Source: Flavobacterium poyangense
Lineage (GTDB): Bacteria; Bacteroidota; Bacteroidia; Flavobacteriales; Flavobacteriaceae
Direction of reading: 5' to 3'
DNA length: 64,000 bases
NCBI RefSeq assembly: GCF_011751075.1
Contig: NZ_JAALLN010000009.1
Span: forward strand, 62,001 to 126,000
Positions 34,559 through 44,924 of this stretch are shown here, piece by piece. Position 1 is the stretch's first letter; every line of letters begins with the position of its first letter. The position numbers were made by a program, and so were the translations under genes. Below the pieces are notes generated by a model. That model searched no databases. It was not told the DNA's origin and saw only the letters and a program-made list of their open reading frames with translations.

Positions 34559-37500
34559 ATGAAAAATAAAATTATAATTCTTGTCCTTTTAGTAAGCTCT
34601 TTTTTGTTTGCAGTAAATTTTAAGAACCATTCTGTAGTTTCTTCCTTTACGAATCATTTTTTTGAAAACAAAAGTGAAAGTAAGGATGTTGCACCAGCAG
34701 ATTCAATTGATAGTGCTCCAAAAGCTGTTAAAACAACAAAGGTATTTGATGCCGACATCAAAGAAGGTTTTATTGGTGTAAAAGACGAATCTGATATTGA
34801 TGATGCCTATGATAATGTTTTTCATTTTGCGATAAATGAAAAGCCTACTGTGTACGAAAGTGCTTATTTGGAGTATGAATTATATGGTTTTGATCAGTCG
34901 GCTTCGATTTCAAGAAGTTTAAATAATCAGGCCAGTATTGGAGGGCAGTTTTTGTCTAAGAATGCAAAATGGAGCTTACAATCCGAATTGCTTTCAGAAA
35001 AGTCACTTAGACAAGGAGATAACGTGGTATTGTTTACCGCTCCGGATGGAATTTCTAATACTTATAAAGTTAAAAATGTACGTATTGTATATCGACCATT
35101 CAAACTTTCGAGTGCCTATACTTTATTAAGATCAGATAATAAGTTTTATATCAAGGGAACTAATTTTCCTTCGCATATCAAAAAAATGAGCATTGCCGGT
35201 ACTGTTATTGATGTACAACAGCCGGAGTTTGAATTGATTTTAGACCGTAAAGATTTAAATTCAGATGGATACGTTACTGTTTATAAAGAAACGACAACAG
35301 GAGTTAGTACCAATGAAAAAATTAAAATCACCGACTTCTTAAAAGTTGACGGTTTTAGAGCATTGGAAAACGCAAAAGAAAGTTTTGCTAAGACTATAGA
35401 TTTTAAAACAGTAAATACACTTTCGTATAAAGATTTCTTAGCGGTTTTCCCATTGGGCGCGCTAAAATCAGATGTTCGCGTTTCCGTAAGTGGTTTGCGT
35501 AAAATAGATATTGCACCTTTAAATGCTGCAATGGTCAATGTTACTGGAGCCAATGCCGGATTTAGATTATTACCACACGGAACTGTTTTTGAAAAAGCAG
35601 TGCGTTTATCCCTTCCGTTTGATAAAAAAGCAATACCGGATGGCTATACCGAAAAAGATATCAATGTATTTTATTTTGATGAAAACAAACGTCTTTGGCA
35701 GGAGGTAAGCAAAGATTCGCTGGACATCAAAAAAGGAATTATCATTGCCAAAACAACACACTTTACTGATTTTATTGCCGGAATTATAAAAATGCCGGAA
35801 TCACCGGAAACTTCAGGATATACTCCGACAAGCATAAAAGATTTAAAAGCGGCAAGCCCGTTGGTGGGAATTCAGTCTATAGCACCGCCATCAGCAAATG
35901 GAAGAGGAACGGCAAATACCGGATTTGGAATCGTTTTACCAAACGGAAGAGGAGGAATGCAGCCTTCGTTTAATTTGCAATATGACAGTGACGGTAATCA
36001 CAGCTGGGCAGGAACGGGCTGGGATATTTCGGCTCCGGCAGTAACTATAGAAACCCGTTGGGGAGCACCACGTTATGATGCTCAAAACGAAACAGAAAGT
36101 TATTCGATTGCGGGAGAGCAGTTAATTCCTAATTCACATCGAGCTGCGTGGGTCGGGAGAACAGCAGACAAACAGTTTTACCCAAGAAAAGAAGGTGCTT
36201 TTCAACAGATCATCAGAAAAGGATCTTCGCCTAAAGAGTATTACTGGGTGGTAAGAGATAAAAGTGGTGTTGCCAGTTATTACGGAGGAAATGTATCCGA
36301 TTTAGCGGCAAATGCCATATTGCAGGATGCTTCCGGAAATATTGGACATTGGGCACTTTGTCTTCAAGTCGATTTGAAAGGAAACACAGTGAGTTATGAG
36401 TACGACAAAAAAGACGGAGAACTGTACCTTAAAAATGTCTATTACACCGGTTTTGGATCAGAGAAAGGAAATTACAGTGTCTCTTTTGTTAAAAACAGTG
36501 ATTTAGGAGAAGTCAACAGACCCGATGTTCAGGTTTCGGCCAGACTTGGTTTTAAACAGGTAAACAATCAGTTATTGCGAAAAATTGAAGTTCGCTATAA
36601 AAATCAAATGATTCGCAGTTATGAGCTGAATTACAAAGAGGGGGCTTTTAAGAAAACCTTGCTTAAATCGATTTCAGAATACGATTCGGAATCGAAACTA
36701 TTTTACACGAATACTTTAGATTATTTTGACGATGTACGTGATGCTTCAGGCAAGTACAACCCATTTGGACCGGAGCAGGTTTGGAATGTTCCAAGTGATA
36801 ATATCAAACAAGGATTTACCGGAATTAAAGACTTCGAAAGTAATCATACTTTGGCTGGAAGTACCAACGGAACTTCAACCGGAATCAATTACAGATTAGG
36901 AATTGGTCTGCCTACTTTAGGGACTTTTAAATCGAATACTTTAGGACCACACGGAGGAAACAGCTGGGGATCATCAGATGTTTCGGTTGTTTTACAGGAC
37001 TTAGACGGGGATTCGTTTCCGGATAAAATTTTTAAGGTTGGTAACGATGTGTATTATCGTAAAAATTTATACGGTTCAGGGCAAAATGCATTTGGAGAAG
37101 CAATCCGTATTGATAATCTGGGGAATTTAGGTTTTACCAAATCAAAAACATTCAACTGGGGAGTTGACGCTACCGTAGGTTTCGGATCGGCTTCTGTAAA
37201 CGTGGGTTATGATGAACAACGCTCGACCAATAAAACCCAAAGTTATTTTATGGACTTTAACGGGGATGGACTGGTTGATTTTGCTGATGGCGGGAAAGTG
37301 TATTACAATCGTATTATCAATGGTGTACCTCATTTTATACCGAACAGTTCGGGGACTCCTTCTCCGGTTTCGGGAGATGGAAACCTGATTTTAACGACTC
37401 CTGATCGCACTCAGGAATTACAGGAATTATTAGAGAAAAACCCGTTGCATGATGTTGTCAGAGTATGGCAGGCTCCAGCAACGGGTGAAATTACCGTGAC

Positions 37501-40500
37501 ACAGAGTTTTGCATTGATAGAAGATCTTTCTGTAGAACGTCAGCAATATAAAACACGTGACGGACAGGGGAAAGCAGATGGTGTGCATTTGTATTTTCAG
37601 AAAAACAACAATTTGATATGGGATCAGGTTATTGCGGCTGATGATTATGCATTAAAAGTAAAACCGGCAACAACGTTAACGGTTCAAAAAGGAGAGCGAC
37701 TTTATTTTAGGGTAAGTTCTATAAAAGATGGTAATTATGATAAAGTGGTATGGGATCCGAAAATAGAATATACCAAAACAATAGACTATTATAATGAGGG
37801 CGGGATTGTAAAAAATAAATTGATTACTGTTGCTAATGTTACGGATGCCAATTTATTATCCTTAAAAAATTATCAGGCTTCGAATGACTTTTTTGTAAGC
37901 TCATCCAATCCGATAATAGTGCCAAAAGCAGGAACTATTCGTTTTTCTGGACAATTTAAAAAACCGTTAACCTCAGATCACGTTACTTTAAAAGTCGTTA
38001 AAACGGTGATTGGTTCAGTAACCCAAACGGTATTGTACGAAAAGCGATTTTTGGCTTCAGAAATTGTTGATTTAGATTTAACGACACTTAGTTTTAATAT
38101 TGCAGAAGACAATGCCTTTGTGAGAATGCAAATTGAAACGCTTACCAATATTGATTTGAAAGCATTGGTGCTTAATCCGACCCTTACGATTCCCGGAGTA
38201 GCAGGAACAAAACCGGAAGACAATATTAAAAAGGTAGATGTTTCACATTCGTTTTACAACAAGATCGATGGAAACTATACTATTGCAGGAAAGAAACCCA
38301 CTATTAATGGTAAACTAAATCTAACTATAAATCCAATAGATTACCAGTTAATTGCTGGTCCAACAGCTTCAAGATACAATGGTAAAGTGGTAATTTCGGC
38401 CAAGCAGAATGCCAATTTAGTGGCCAGAAAGACTTTTGATGTGGTGAACGGGACATTGGTAGAAACAACTTCCGCTTTTGATAGTACCTATGGATATGCA
38501 GAGGCTAAAAAAGACCTTCCAATTGAATTGGAGATTTATGTAAGCGATGCTAATTTAAAGGATATTATAAGAGCTTATCCAAAAAATAATGCCCTAAATA
38601 TTGCTTACAATATAGTTGATGCCATCACAGATCCATTATTGCCTGTGGTTTGGAATGAAACAACAACCGAGTTTTCTATGTATAGCAATCTGCCATCGGA
38701 AGCCATTACTTTAGGGTTGTTGTACCGCAATTGGGGAAGTTTTATTATAAATGGAAATCTTGCCAGCAATACAATTGATCAGACGAGATTAAAACCGGAA
38801 ACCACCAATGTAGATCCAAACAATTTCCCTGATTTAAACAATCTGGATCCAGATGTAATGCCTCCGGGATTTGATAGTTACAAGGAATATTTTACTCAGG
38901 CCACACAGGTTTATTCAGAAAATATAGTATTTGGTGCAGAGAAGGCATCCTTTATTCAAAATGAATTTATCGGAAGTTCGCGTTTAGGTGAGGACGACAT
39001 AGCAGAATATGTCGATTTCTCTTTGCCTCCAAACAATTTAGCAGGAGGAGCAACAGCTGCATTTGATATGATTACCGAAAGTAAAAGCAAAAGTTTTGCT
39101 GCCGGAGCAAGTGCAGGTCCTGTTGGTGGAGGTCTGAGTACTTCAAAAGGAGATTCTTATGTCGTGCAAACCATGAGTGATTTTAACGGTGATGGTTTCC
39201 CGGATTATATCAGAGATGGTCAGGTTCAGTTTACCTCACCTACAGGAGGACTTACGGGTAACAAAGCTTCAATAGGTGATTTTAGCCACTCCAAAAATAC
39301 GGCACAGGGAGGTAGTTTGTCCGGTAGCTATAGTCATGGTTCACCAGCAAACTCGCTACAGTTAAGTGTCAGTAAAGCGGCGGTTACAAAAAATTACATG
39401 CAAACCGGAGCTTCGGGAGATGCAGAAAAAGGAGGAAAGTCAGTTTCCTTGGGTGGAAATATTGGAAAAGGAGAAGACTATTCAGAGCAAGTATTTTCAG
39501 ATGTAAACGGTGACGGACTGGCAGATAAAATCATAGCTGACGGACGTGTATCTTTAAACAGCGGTTATGGCTTTTTACCGGAAGAAAACTGGACGAATCT
39601 TAACTTTATTAATAAAGGAAAATCAAAAGATTATAGTGCCAGTTTAGGATATAGCATTTATAACGGATCTTTCTCCGGCGGTTTAAATTATGGAAGCTCT
39701 GTTTCTGATGGGACAAATACATTTATGGATGTAAACTCAGACGGATTAGCAGACAAAATTACCTATCGTGACAATGATGTTTTGGTAGAATTGAATATGG
39801 GTAACTATTTTGCTGCGGCAATTACTTATCCAAAATATTCGGCAATGTCAAGAAACAAATCCGTTAGTTATGGAGCCAGTATTGGTGTTTCGTATGATAT
39901 TCCGTTGATTCCGCCTATTATCGTTTTAAAATTAACACCAAGTATCGGTGGTAGTTTTGGAGCCAGTACATCACGTTCAGAAGCTTCATTTTCTGATGTA
40001 GACGGTGATGGTAACGTTGATTACATTGTGTCTAAAGATCAGAATAATTTGGTTGTACGTCTTTCCAATATAAAAAGAACCAACAAATTAAAAAGCGTTA
40101 CCAATGCAGCGGGTAATAGCTATGTGGTCGATTATGAATTATTGAAACCAACTTACGAAAACCCTTCGTCTAAATGGGTCTTGCAATCAGTTGACATTTT
40201 TGATGGGCATATTGGGGATGGTATCGATCATTCTATTGTAAAATTCAGATACGAAGACAGTTATTTTGATCGTCGCGAAAGAGAATTTTATGGCTTCGGG
40301 AAAATAATCCAGGAACAAATTGACGCAGCCGATAATTCGGTGTTTTTAACTTCTGTAGAAGAATTTTACAATCAGGATTATTTCAGAAAAAACCTTCTGA
40401 AGCGAAGCTATAAGTTAGACAAAAATAATAAAGTCCGCGAGGAGTCAGAAAACGAATACAGTTTGATTGATGTGGCTACGCAGGCCAGTGTTTCGGTTTC

Positions 40501-43500
40501 TGATTTGAATTTACCGCTATGTGATGGGAAACGTATTTTTGCGGGATTGATACATACGAATCATAAAATGTATGAAGGAGGAAGTGATTACCTGGAAACA
40601 AACATTTTTAACACCTATGATGCTAACGGAAATATTATACAATATGAAGACTTAGGAAATGGTTCTGCCGATGATAAAGTAACCGCTAAGATTACCTATC
40701 ACGAAAGCACCGCACCTTATTACGGGGGAATTGCGAAACAATTAGAAGTATTTACAACTGAAGGTTTACGTCGTAAAAGAGTAACAGCTATAAAGGCTGC
40801 AACAGCCGAAGTTACTCAAATAAGAAACTACAGTGCAGCTGATAAAATTGCTGTTACAGATATTGCCTACGATACCTATGGGAATCTTCAAAAAGTAACA
40901 GGAGCTGAAAATCATAAAGGACAGCGTATGACGCTTGAATATACTTATGATGCAGAAAATCATAGTTTCTTAACCGAAATAAAAGATGCCTTTGGATATC
41001 ATAATAAAATGGAATATGATTATCGTTTTGGAGATTTACTAAAAACAACCGATCGTAATGACCAGAGCACAGAATATACGGTGGACTCTAAAGGGCGCAC
41101 AGCTTCTATTCGTGGGCCTTATGAAATTGCGAGCGGAAAACCGTACACCATTTTTTATGAGTATTTTCCGGAAGCAAAAGTACGGTACGCTAAAACAAGA
41201 AATTATGACCCGGAGTTAGATAAAGATATTGAAACTTATACCTATACGGATGGATTGGGAAGAGCTTTGCAGGTTAAAAAAACAGCAAGTTTATTTACAC
41301 AAGCCGGAAGTCCTGATCAGGAGGCACAAATTATATCAGGGAAAATTATTTATGATGGTTTAGGGCGCCCGACAACGAGTTATTATCCAACAACAAGCAT
41401 TACAATAGATAATAATTTTAGTACTGGGATCTCTAATTTAATGCCGACTAAAACGGAGTATGATGAAATGGGACGTTCCGTTAAGGTAACTTTACCGGAC
41501 GGAAGTACAAATACAACCAGCTTTGCTCTGGATAATTTCGATGGCTTGCCGGTATTACGCACCACACAAACAGATGCTTTAAATAACACGATTCAAATTT
41601 TTACAGATGCTAAAGAAGGGAATATAGCCAGTCAACAAAATGATTTGATAACTAAATTTGATATTAATGCGCTGGGCGAGACTACAAAAGTAACCGATGC
41701 AATGAATCATGTTACCAAAAGTAGTTATGATTGGTTGGGCAGACGAGTAGAGTTTACAAATCCTGATGCAGGAACAACAATTACACAATATGATTTGGCG
41801 GGTAATATGACTTCCCGAATCACACAGGATATTAAAAATACAGTGCCAAACGGCGGTGCCATACAGTATGAATACAACTTCACGCGTCTTGAAAGTATTA
41901 AATATCCTAAAAATCCACAGAATAATGTACAGTATAATTTCGGTAAAGCCGATGGTACAGCATCTCGAAGAGGTAGGTTGTGGTTTGTTCAGGATGCCAG
42001 TGGAGGGCAAGAATTTTTTTATGGAAAGCTAGGAGAAGTCGAAAAAGAAATTCGTACTCTTCGTATTACTCCTACTGATGTACAGACTTACATTTCAGAA
42101 TTCCAATACGATACCTGGAATCGTATTCAAAAAATGATTTACCCTGATGGGGAGACAATGGATTATTCCTATAATCGTGCAGGGAACTTGCTGAGTATGC
42201 GTGGTAAAAAAGAAAACCATACTTATGAGTATATTAAACAGCTATCTTATGATGAGTTTGAGCAGCGTAAGTATCTAAAATACGGAAATGATACGGAAAC
42301 AAATTATACTTATGACCCAGCGATGCGAAGGTTACAGCAACTACAGGTTAAGAGTGGTTCACGACAGGTATTTAACAATTCGTATAGTTATGATTTGGAG
42401 GGTAATGTATTAAGTATAAAAAATACCGCACCAATTGTAAACAACACTCTTGGAGGTACTGCTTCACACGAATATCAGTACGATGATTTTTACAGATTAA
42501 AAAACGCCAAAGCGATATATAAAGGAGAATTTACCGAAGCTAGGTATGAGCTGAATATGAGCTATAATAAAATGCATAATATTACCAGCAAAAACTTAGT
42601 TCATACTTTAAATAATGAGCAAAAAGGGTATGTACTTGATTATAATTATGATAATGAATTGCATCCTAATGCACCTAGTAAAATTGTTGAAGCAGGAAAA
42701 TCCGAACCAAGAGAATATGCGTACGATGGCAACGGAAACCCAACAAGTTATTCTGAATCACAGAATTTCAGAAAGATGACGTGGGATGAAGAAAATCGTT
42801 TAATGGGAATTAATGACAACGGACGTATACATCAATATACCTACGATGCAGATGGTGAAAGGGTTATAAAAAGCAGTGGCGATAGTCAGAACATAGCCAT
42901 TAATGGGCAAGTAGCTGCTACGATAGTACATACGGATGATTACACGGGTTACGTAAGTCCTAATTTTGTAATAAGCAAAGGGAAATTTACCAAGCATTAT
43001 TTTGAAGGTACAAGACGTATCGTAAGTAAGCTCGGTAATGGTACTTTTGCACAACCATTAGGCATAACAGCAGGAGGTGTAAATTATACCAAGTTAACAG
43101 CAGAGCAACAAAAAGCAATGGATACTTATGTGAAAAGTTTAGGTGTGCCTCCGGGGCCACCGACGCAACAAGGTATTTATGCAACACCTGAATTTACCGG
43201 TGATCCCTATCCAAGCCAGGTGATGAAGCCAGTAGAAGAGAATCAGGAACCACCTGAAGGTTGGCCAAGAAATCCTGTTTTTAATGCTCCTGGGGATGTT
43301 CCTGGATCACCAGTTCAGTTTGGACCTCCAATAAAACCTGAAACTGTAAAATCAGGAGAAGGATTTACAGGAATTGGTTTGCCGGAGAATGATATTTTTT
43401 ATTACCATCCTGACCATTTAGGAAGTACGTCATATATTACCGTTAAAAACGGAAGCATAAGTCAGCATGTCGAGTATATTGCTTTCGGAGAAATTTTGTT

Positions 43501-44335
43501 TGAAGAACATAATTCGTCATTCTCTTCTCCTTATTTATTTAATGGAAAAGAATTAGACAGGGAAACGAATTTATCCTATTATGGGGCGAGATATCTGGAT
43601 ATGAAAACCAGTATATGGTTGTCGGTGGATCCTTTGATTTTAAGAGAAGATTTTTTTGAAGAAGATGAGGATAACCAATCGTCTACCGTTTTTAATCCGC
43701 GTAATCTTTCTTCTTATGCCTATTGCTATCAATCACCGGTAAAATTTAATGATCCTGATGGGGAAAACCCTATATTAGGAGCTGTTTTAGGAGCTGCGGT
43801 TGATTATGGTATCCAGGTTGCTTCTAATTATGCTCAGGGTAAAAGAGGAATGGATGCCTTTACAAAAAATATTAATTTATCTTCTATAGCTCTTTCTGCT
43901 GTCGAAGGAGGACTTACTTCGGGAGGAAGTGTTATAAAAAAGATAGCTGTTAAAAGTGCCGTTTTAGTGGTCAATAATGTTGTTGAAATTAAAACAAATG
44001 ATAAAGGAGGTTTTGAAGCAAAAGTTGATAAAAATCCTAGGAACATTATCAAAAATGTAGCTATTGATGCAACCGTAAATTCAGTAGCTAAAGGAATAGG
44101 CACAAAAGGCGTTAAATTGCTTTCAAAAGGTGGCGTTAATAAAGGCGCAATTGCTAAAACAATTAAAAAAGCTATAAGAGCAAGTGGTGGAAGAGTAACT
44201 CGTAATGTAAACAATAAAGTTAAGAAGTTTTCAACGAAGCTTATAGAACAAACAGCAAAGACATTAGAAAATACAGCAAAAGCTGCTACATTAAAACCTG
44301 TTAATGATGCAAAAGACAAAACAAATGAACAATAA
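34559..44335 (+). CDS. SpvB/TcdB/RHS-repeat polymorphic toxin-like protein (3258 residues)
   Basis: Giant exported protein. An N-terminal membrane or signal segment (MKNKIIILVLLVSSFLFAVN) is followed by ~400 residues of unknown sandwich domains. A SpvB-like domain starts near residue 440 (IAPPSANGRGTANTGFGIVL, GTGWDISAPAVTIETRWGAP). At least six FG-GAP/VCBS calcium-loop motifs follow (DLDGDSFPDKI, DFNGDGLVDFA, DFNGDGFPDYI, DVNGDGLADKI, DVNSDGLADKI, DVDGDGNVDYI). A TcdB middle-like region and many YD/RHS repeats occupy about residues 2000-2900. The RHS core (DHLGSTSYI, LFNGKELDRETNLSYYGARY, LSVDPL) is near residues 2950-3030. The last ~190 residues after FNDPDGENP form a variable tip of unknown function. 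A TTG at 34538 is a possible earlier start; the ATG is preferred. The next gene overlaps its end. Confidence 0.93.
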   Translation: MKNKIIILVLLVSSFLFAVNFKNHSVVSSFTNHFFENKSESKDVAPADSIDSAPKAVKTTKVFDADIKEGFIGVKDESDIDDAYDNVFHFAINEKPTVYESAYLEYELYGFDQSASISRSLNNQASIGGQFLSKNAKWSLQSELLSEKSLRQGDNVVLFTAPDGISNTYKVKNVRIVYRPFKLSSAYTLLRSDNKFYIKGTNFPSHIKKMSIAGTVIDVQQPEFELILDRKDLNSDGYVTVYKETTTGVSTNEKIKITDFLKVDGFRALENAKESFAKTIDFKTVNTLSYKDFLAVFPLGALKSDVRVSVSGLRKIDIAPLNAAMVNVTGANAGFRLLPHGTVFEKAVRLSLPFDKKAIPDGYTEKDINVFYFDENKRLWQEVSKDSLDIKKGIIIAKTTHFTDFIAGIIKMPESPETSGYTPTSIKDLKAASPLVGIQSIAPPSANGRGTANTGFGIVLPNGRGGMQPSFNLQYDSDGNHSWAGTGWDISAPAVTIETRWGAPRYDAQNETESYSIAGEQLIPNSHRAAWVGRTADKQFYPRKEGAFQQIIRKGSSPKEYYWVVRDKSGVASYYGGNVSDLAANAILQDASGNIGHWALCLQVDLKGNTVSYEYDKKDGELYLKNVYYTGFGSEKGNYSVSFVKNSDLGEVNRPDVQVSARLGFKQVNNQLLRKIEVRYKNQMIRSYELNYKEGAFKKTLLKSISEYDSESKLFYTNTLDYFDDVRDASGKYNPFGPEQVWNVPSDNIKQGFTGIKDFESNHTLAGSTNGTSTGINYRLGIGLPTLGTFKSNTLGPHGGNSWGSSDVSVVLQDLDGDSFPDKIFKVGNDVYYRKNLYGSGQNAFGEAIRIDNLGNLGFTKSKTFNWGVDATVGFGSASVNVGYDEQRSTNKTQSYFMDFNGDGLVDFADGGKVYYNRIINGVPHFIPNSSGTPSPVSGDGNLILTTPDRTQELQELLEKNPLHDVVRVWQAPATGEITVTQSFALIEDLSVERQQYKTRDGQGKADGVHLYFQKNNNLIWDQVIAADDYALKVKPATTLTVQKGERLYFRVSSIKDGNYDKVVWDPKIEYTKTIDYYNEGGIVKNKLITVANVTDANLLSLKNYQASNDFFVSSSNPIIVPKAGTIRFSGQFKKPLTSDHVTLKVVKTVIGSVTQTVLYEKRFLASEIVDLDLTTLSFNIAEDNAFVRMQIETLTNIDLKALVLNPTLTIPGVAGTKPEDNIKKVDVSHSFYNKIDGNYTIAGKKPTINGKLNLTINPIDYQLIAGPTASRYNGKVVISAKQNANLVARKTFDVVNGTLVETTSAFDSTYGYAEAKKDLPIELEIYVSDANLKDIIRAYPKNNALNIAYNIVDAITDPLLPVVWNETTTEFSMYSNLPSEAITLGLLYRNWGSFIINGNLASNTIDQTRLKPETTNVDPNNFPDLNNLDPDVMPPGFDSYKEYFTQATQVYSENIVFGAEKASFIQNEFIGSSRLGEDDIAEYVDFSLPPNNLAGGATAAFDMITESKSKSFAAGASAGPVGGGLSTSKGDSYVVQTMSDFNGDGFPDYIRDGQVQFTSPTGGLTGNKASIGDFSHSKNTAQGGSLSGSYSHGSPANSLQLSVSKAAVTKNYMQTGASGDAEKGGKSVSLGGNIGKGEDYSEQVFSDVNGDGLADKIIADGRVSLNSGYGFLPEENWTNLNFINKGKSKDYSASLGYSIYNGSFSGGLNYGSSVSDGTNTFMDVNSDGLADKITYRDNDVLVELNMGNYFAAAITYPKYSAMSRNKSVSYGASIGVSYDIPLIPPIIVLKLTPSIGGSFGASTSRSEASFSDVDGDGNVDYIVSKDQNNLVVRLSNIKRTNKLKSVTNAAGNSYVVDYELLKPTYENPSSKWVLQSVDIFDGHIGDGIDHSIVKFRYEDSYFDRREREFYGFGKIIQEQIDAADNSVFLTSVEEFYNQDYFRKNLLKRSYKLDKNNKVREESENEYSLIDVATQASVSVSDLNLPLCDGKRIFAGLIHTNHKMYEGGSDYLETNIFNTYDANGNIIQYEDLGNGSADDKVTAKITYHESTAPYYGGIAKQLEVFTTEGLRRKRVTAIKAATAEVTQIRNYSAADKIAVTDIAYDTYGNLQKVTGAENHKGQRMTLEYTYDAENHSFLTEIKDAFGYHNKMEYDYRFGDLLKTTDRNDQSTEYTVDSKGRTASIRGPYEIASGKPYTIFYEYFPEAKVRYAKTRNYDPELDKDIETYTYTDGLGRALQVKKTASLFTQAGSPDQEAQIISGKIIYDGLGRPTTSYYPTTSITIDNNFSTGISNLMPTKTEYDEMGRSVKVTLPDGSTNTTSFALDNFDGLPVLRTTQTDALNNTIQIFTDAKEGNIASQQNDLITKFDINALGETTKVTDAMNHVTKSSYDWLGRRVEFTNPDAGTTITQYDLAGNMTSRITQDIKNTVPNGGAIQYEYNFTRLESIKYPKNPQNNVQYNFGKADGTASRRGRLWFVQDASGGQEFFYGKLGEVEKEIRTLRITPTDVQTYISEFQYDTWNRIQKMIYPDGETMDYSYNRAGNLLSMRGKKENHTYEYIKQLSYDEFEQRKYLKYGNDTETNYTYDPAMRRLQQLQVKSGSRQVFNNSYSYDLEGNVLSIKNTAPIVNNTLGGTASHEYQYDDFYRLKNAKAIYKGEFTEARYELNMSYNKMHNITSKNLVHTLNNEQKGYVLDYNYDNELHPNAPSKIVEAGKSEPREYAYDGNGNPTSYSESQNFRKMTWDEENRLMGINDNGRIHQYTYDADGERVIKSSGDSQNIAINGQVAATIVHTDDYTGYVSPNFVISKGKFTKHYFEGTRRIVSKLGNGTFAQPLGITAGGVNYTKLTAEQQKAMDTYVKSLGVPPGPPTQQGIYATPEFTGDPYPSQVMKPVEENQEPPEGWPRNPVFNAPGDVPGSPVQFGPPIKPETVKSGEGFTGIGLPENDIFYYHPDHLGSTSYITVKNGSISQHVEYIAFGEILFEEHNSSFSSPYLFNGKELDRETNLSYYGARYLDMKTSIWLSVDPLILREDFFEEDEDNQSSTVFNPRNLSSYAYCYQSPVKFNDPDGENPILGAVLGAAVDYGIQVASNYAQGKRGMDAFTKNINLSSIALSAVEGGLTSGGSVIKKIAVKSAVLVVNNVVEIKTNDKGGFEAKVDKNPRNIIKNVAIDATVNSVAKGIGTKGVKLLSKGGVNKGAIAKTIKKAIRASGGRVTRNVNNKVKKFSTKLIEQTAKTLENTAKAATLKPVNDAKDKTNEQ

Positions 44336-44690
44336 AAAAGGGAATAAAAGCTTTTTAGAAAAATTTAAAAAGAAGATGTATTTATTAATTGCCCTAAGTC
44401 CAATCTTATATTTGGCTTTTAGCATACTTAAATGGCCAGTTTATAATTCTTTGCTGGATAATTATGCTGTGGTAAAAGAGGCAACAATTATTAACGAGAA
44501 AAACATTCTTGGTAAGGGAGTAATAACGCAAATGTTTACCTACTCCTATGAGTTTTCTGCAAATGGAAAAGTATACACCGGGGATTCTAAAAAAAGAGGT
44601 TACAAAATCGGTAATAAAATTGAGATCGAATATTTAGAATCTTTTCCAAGCATTAATAGGGCCAAGGAAAAAAAAGATGTGAAAGAATAA
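44325..44690 (+). CDS. Small membrane protein with DUF3592-like domain; candidate immunity protein
   Basis: 121 residues beginning MNNKKGNKSFLEKFKKKMYL. One hydrophobic segment (LLIALSPILYLAFSILKWPV) is followed by a small beta domain: VKEATIINEKNILGKGV, FTYSYEFSANGKVYTGDSKK, GYKIGNKIEIEYLESFPSIN, RAKEK. The last part resembles DUF3592 ('Y.Y.vnGk.Y.G...  Y..Gd.v.V.Y.p..P..A'). Its ATG lies inside the last codons of the RHS gene (11-bp overlap). That is the position of immunity genes behind polymorphic toxins and implies translational coupling. Probably inner-membrane, facing the periplasm. The immunity role is an inference from position. Confidence 0.7.
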   Translation: MNNKKGNKSFLEKFKKKMYLLIALSPILYLAFSILKWPVYNSLLDNYAVVKEATIINEKNILGKGVITQMFTYSYEFSANGKVYTGDSKKRGYKIGNKIEIEYLESFPSINRAKEKKDVKE

Positions 44691-44793
44691 AATTATTGTT
44701 TGTATAATAGTCAATATTGCATTCTTTAGTTTAGCCGCTACTGGTTATTCAAATATGCCTGGCAGTAGTGGTATTAAAAGCAAAATAGAATAA
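44677..44793 (+). pseudogene. Tiny signal-peptide-like frame with stop at codon 2
   Basis: ATG TGA AAG AAT AAA...: after an immediate in-frame TGA the frame reads KNKIIVCIIVNIAFFSLAAT and GYSNMPGSSGIKSKIE, then TAA. It overlaps the end of the preceding gene by 14 bp, as coupled genes do. A broken small lipoprotein- or signal-peptide-like gene, or chance. Confidence 0.3.
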
Positions 44794-44813
44794 GAATCCT
44801 CATAATGCAATAT

Positions 44814-44847
44814 AAAAGGTACAGCAAAATATTTGACTGTACCTTTT
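44814..44847 (+). terminator. Rho-independent terminator of the RHS operon
   Basis: aaaaggtacag / ctgtacctttt, 11-bp stem with 12-nt loop, followed by gttttttg. Lies about 125 bp after the small membrane protein. Confidence 0.85.
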
Positions 44848-44924
44848 GTTTTTTGACTGCGAAAGAAGAACAGTTTAATCCCCATGCGAAAAGAAGCTGC
44901 AGTATTTTTTACCTTTAAGCGAAG

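Noticed and set aside
43834..44319. 161-codon minus-strand frame opposite the RHS tip
   Set aside because: Antisense to a strong coding frame; hydrophobic bias arises from the complement of Lys/Ala-rich codons.
34559..44335. RHS protein considered as a Tc insecticidal toxin B/C component
   Set aside because: SpvB and TcdB-like parts are present, but no TcA gene is nearby and the N-terminal export signal and C-terminal tip fit a polymorphic toxin better.
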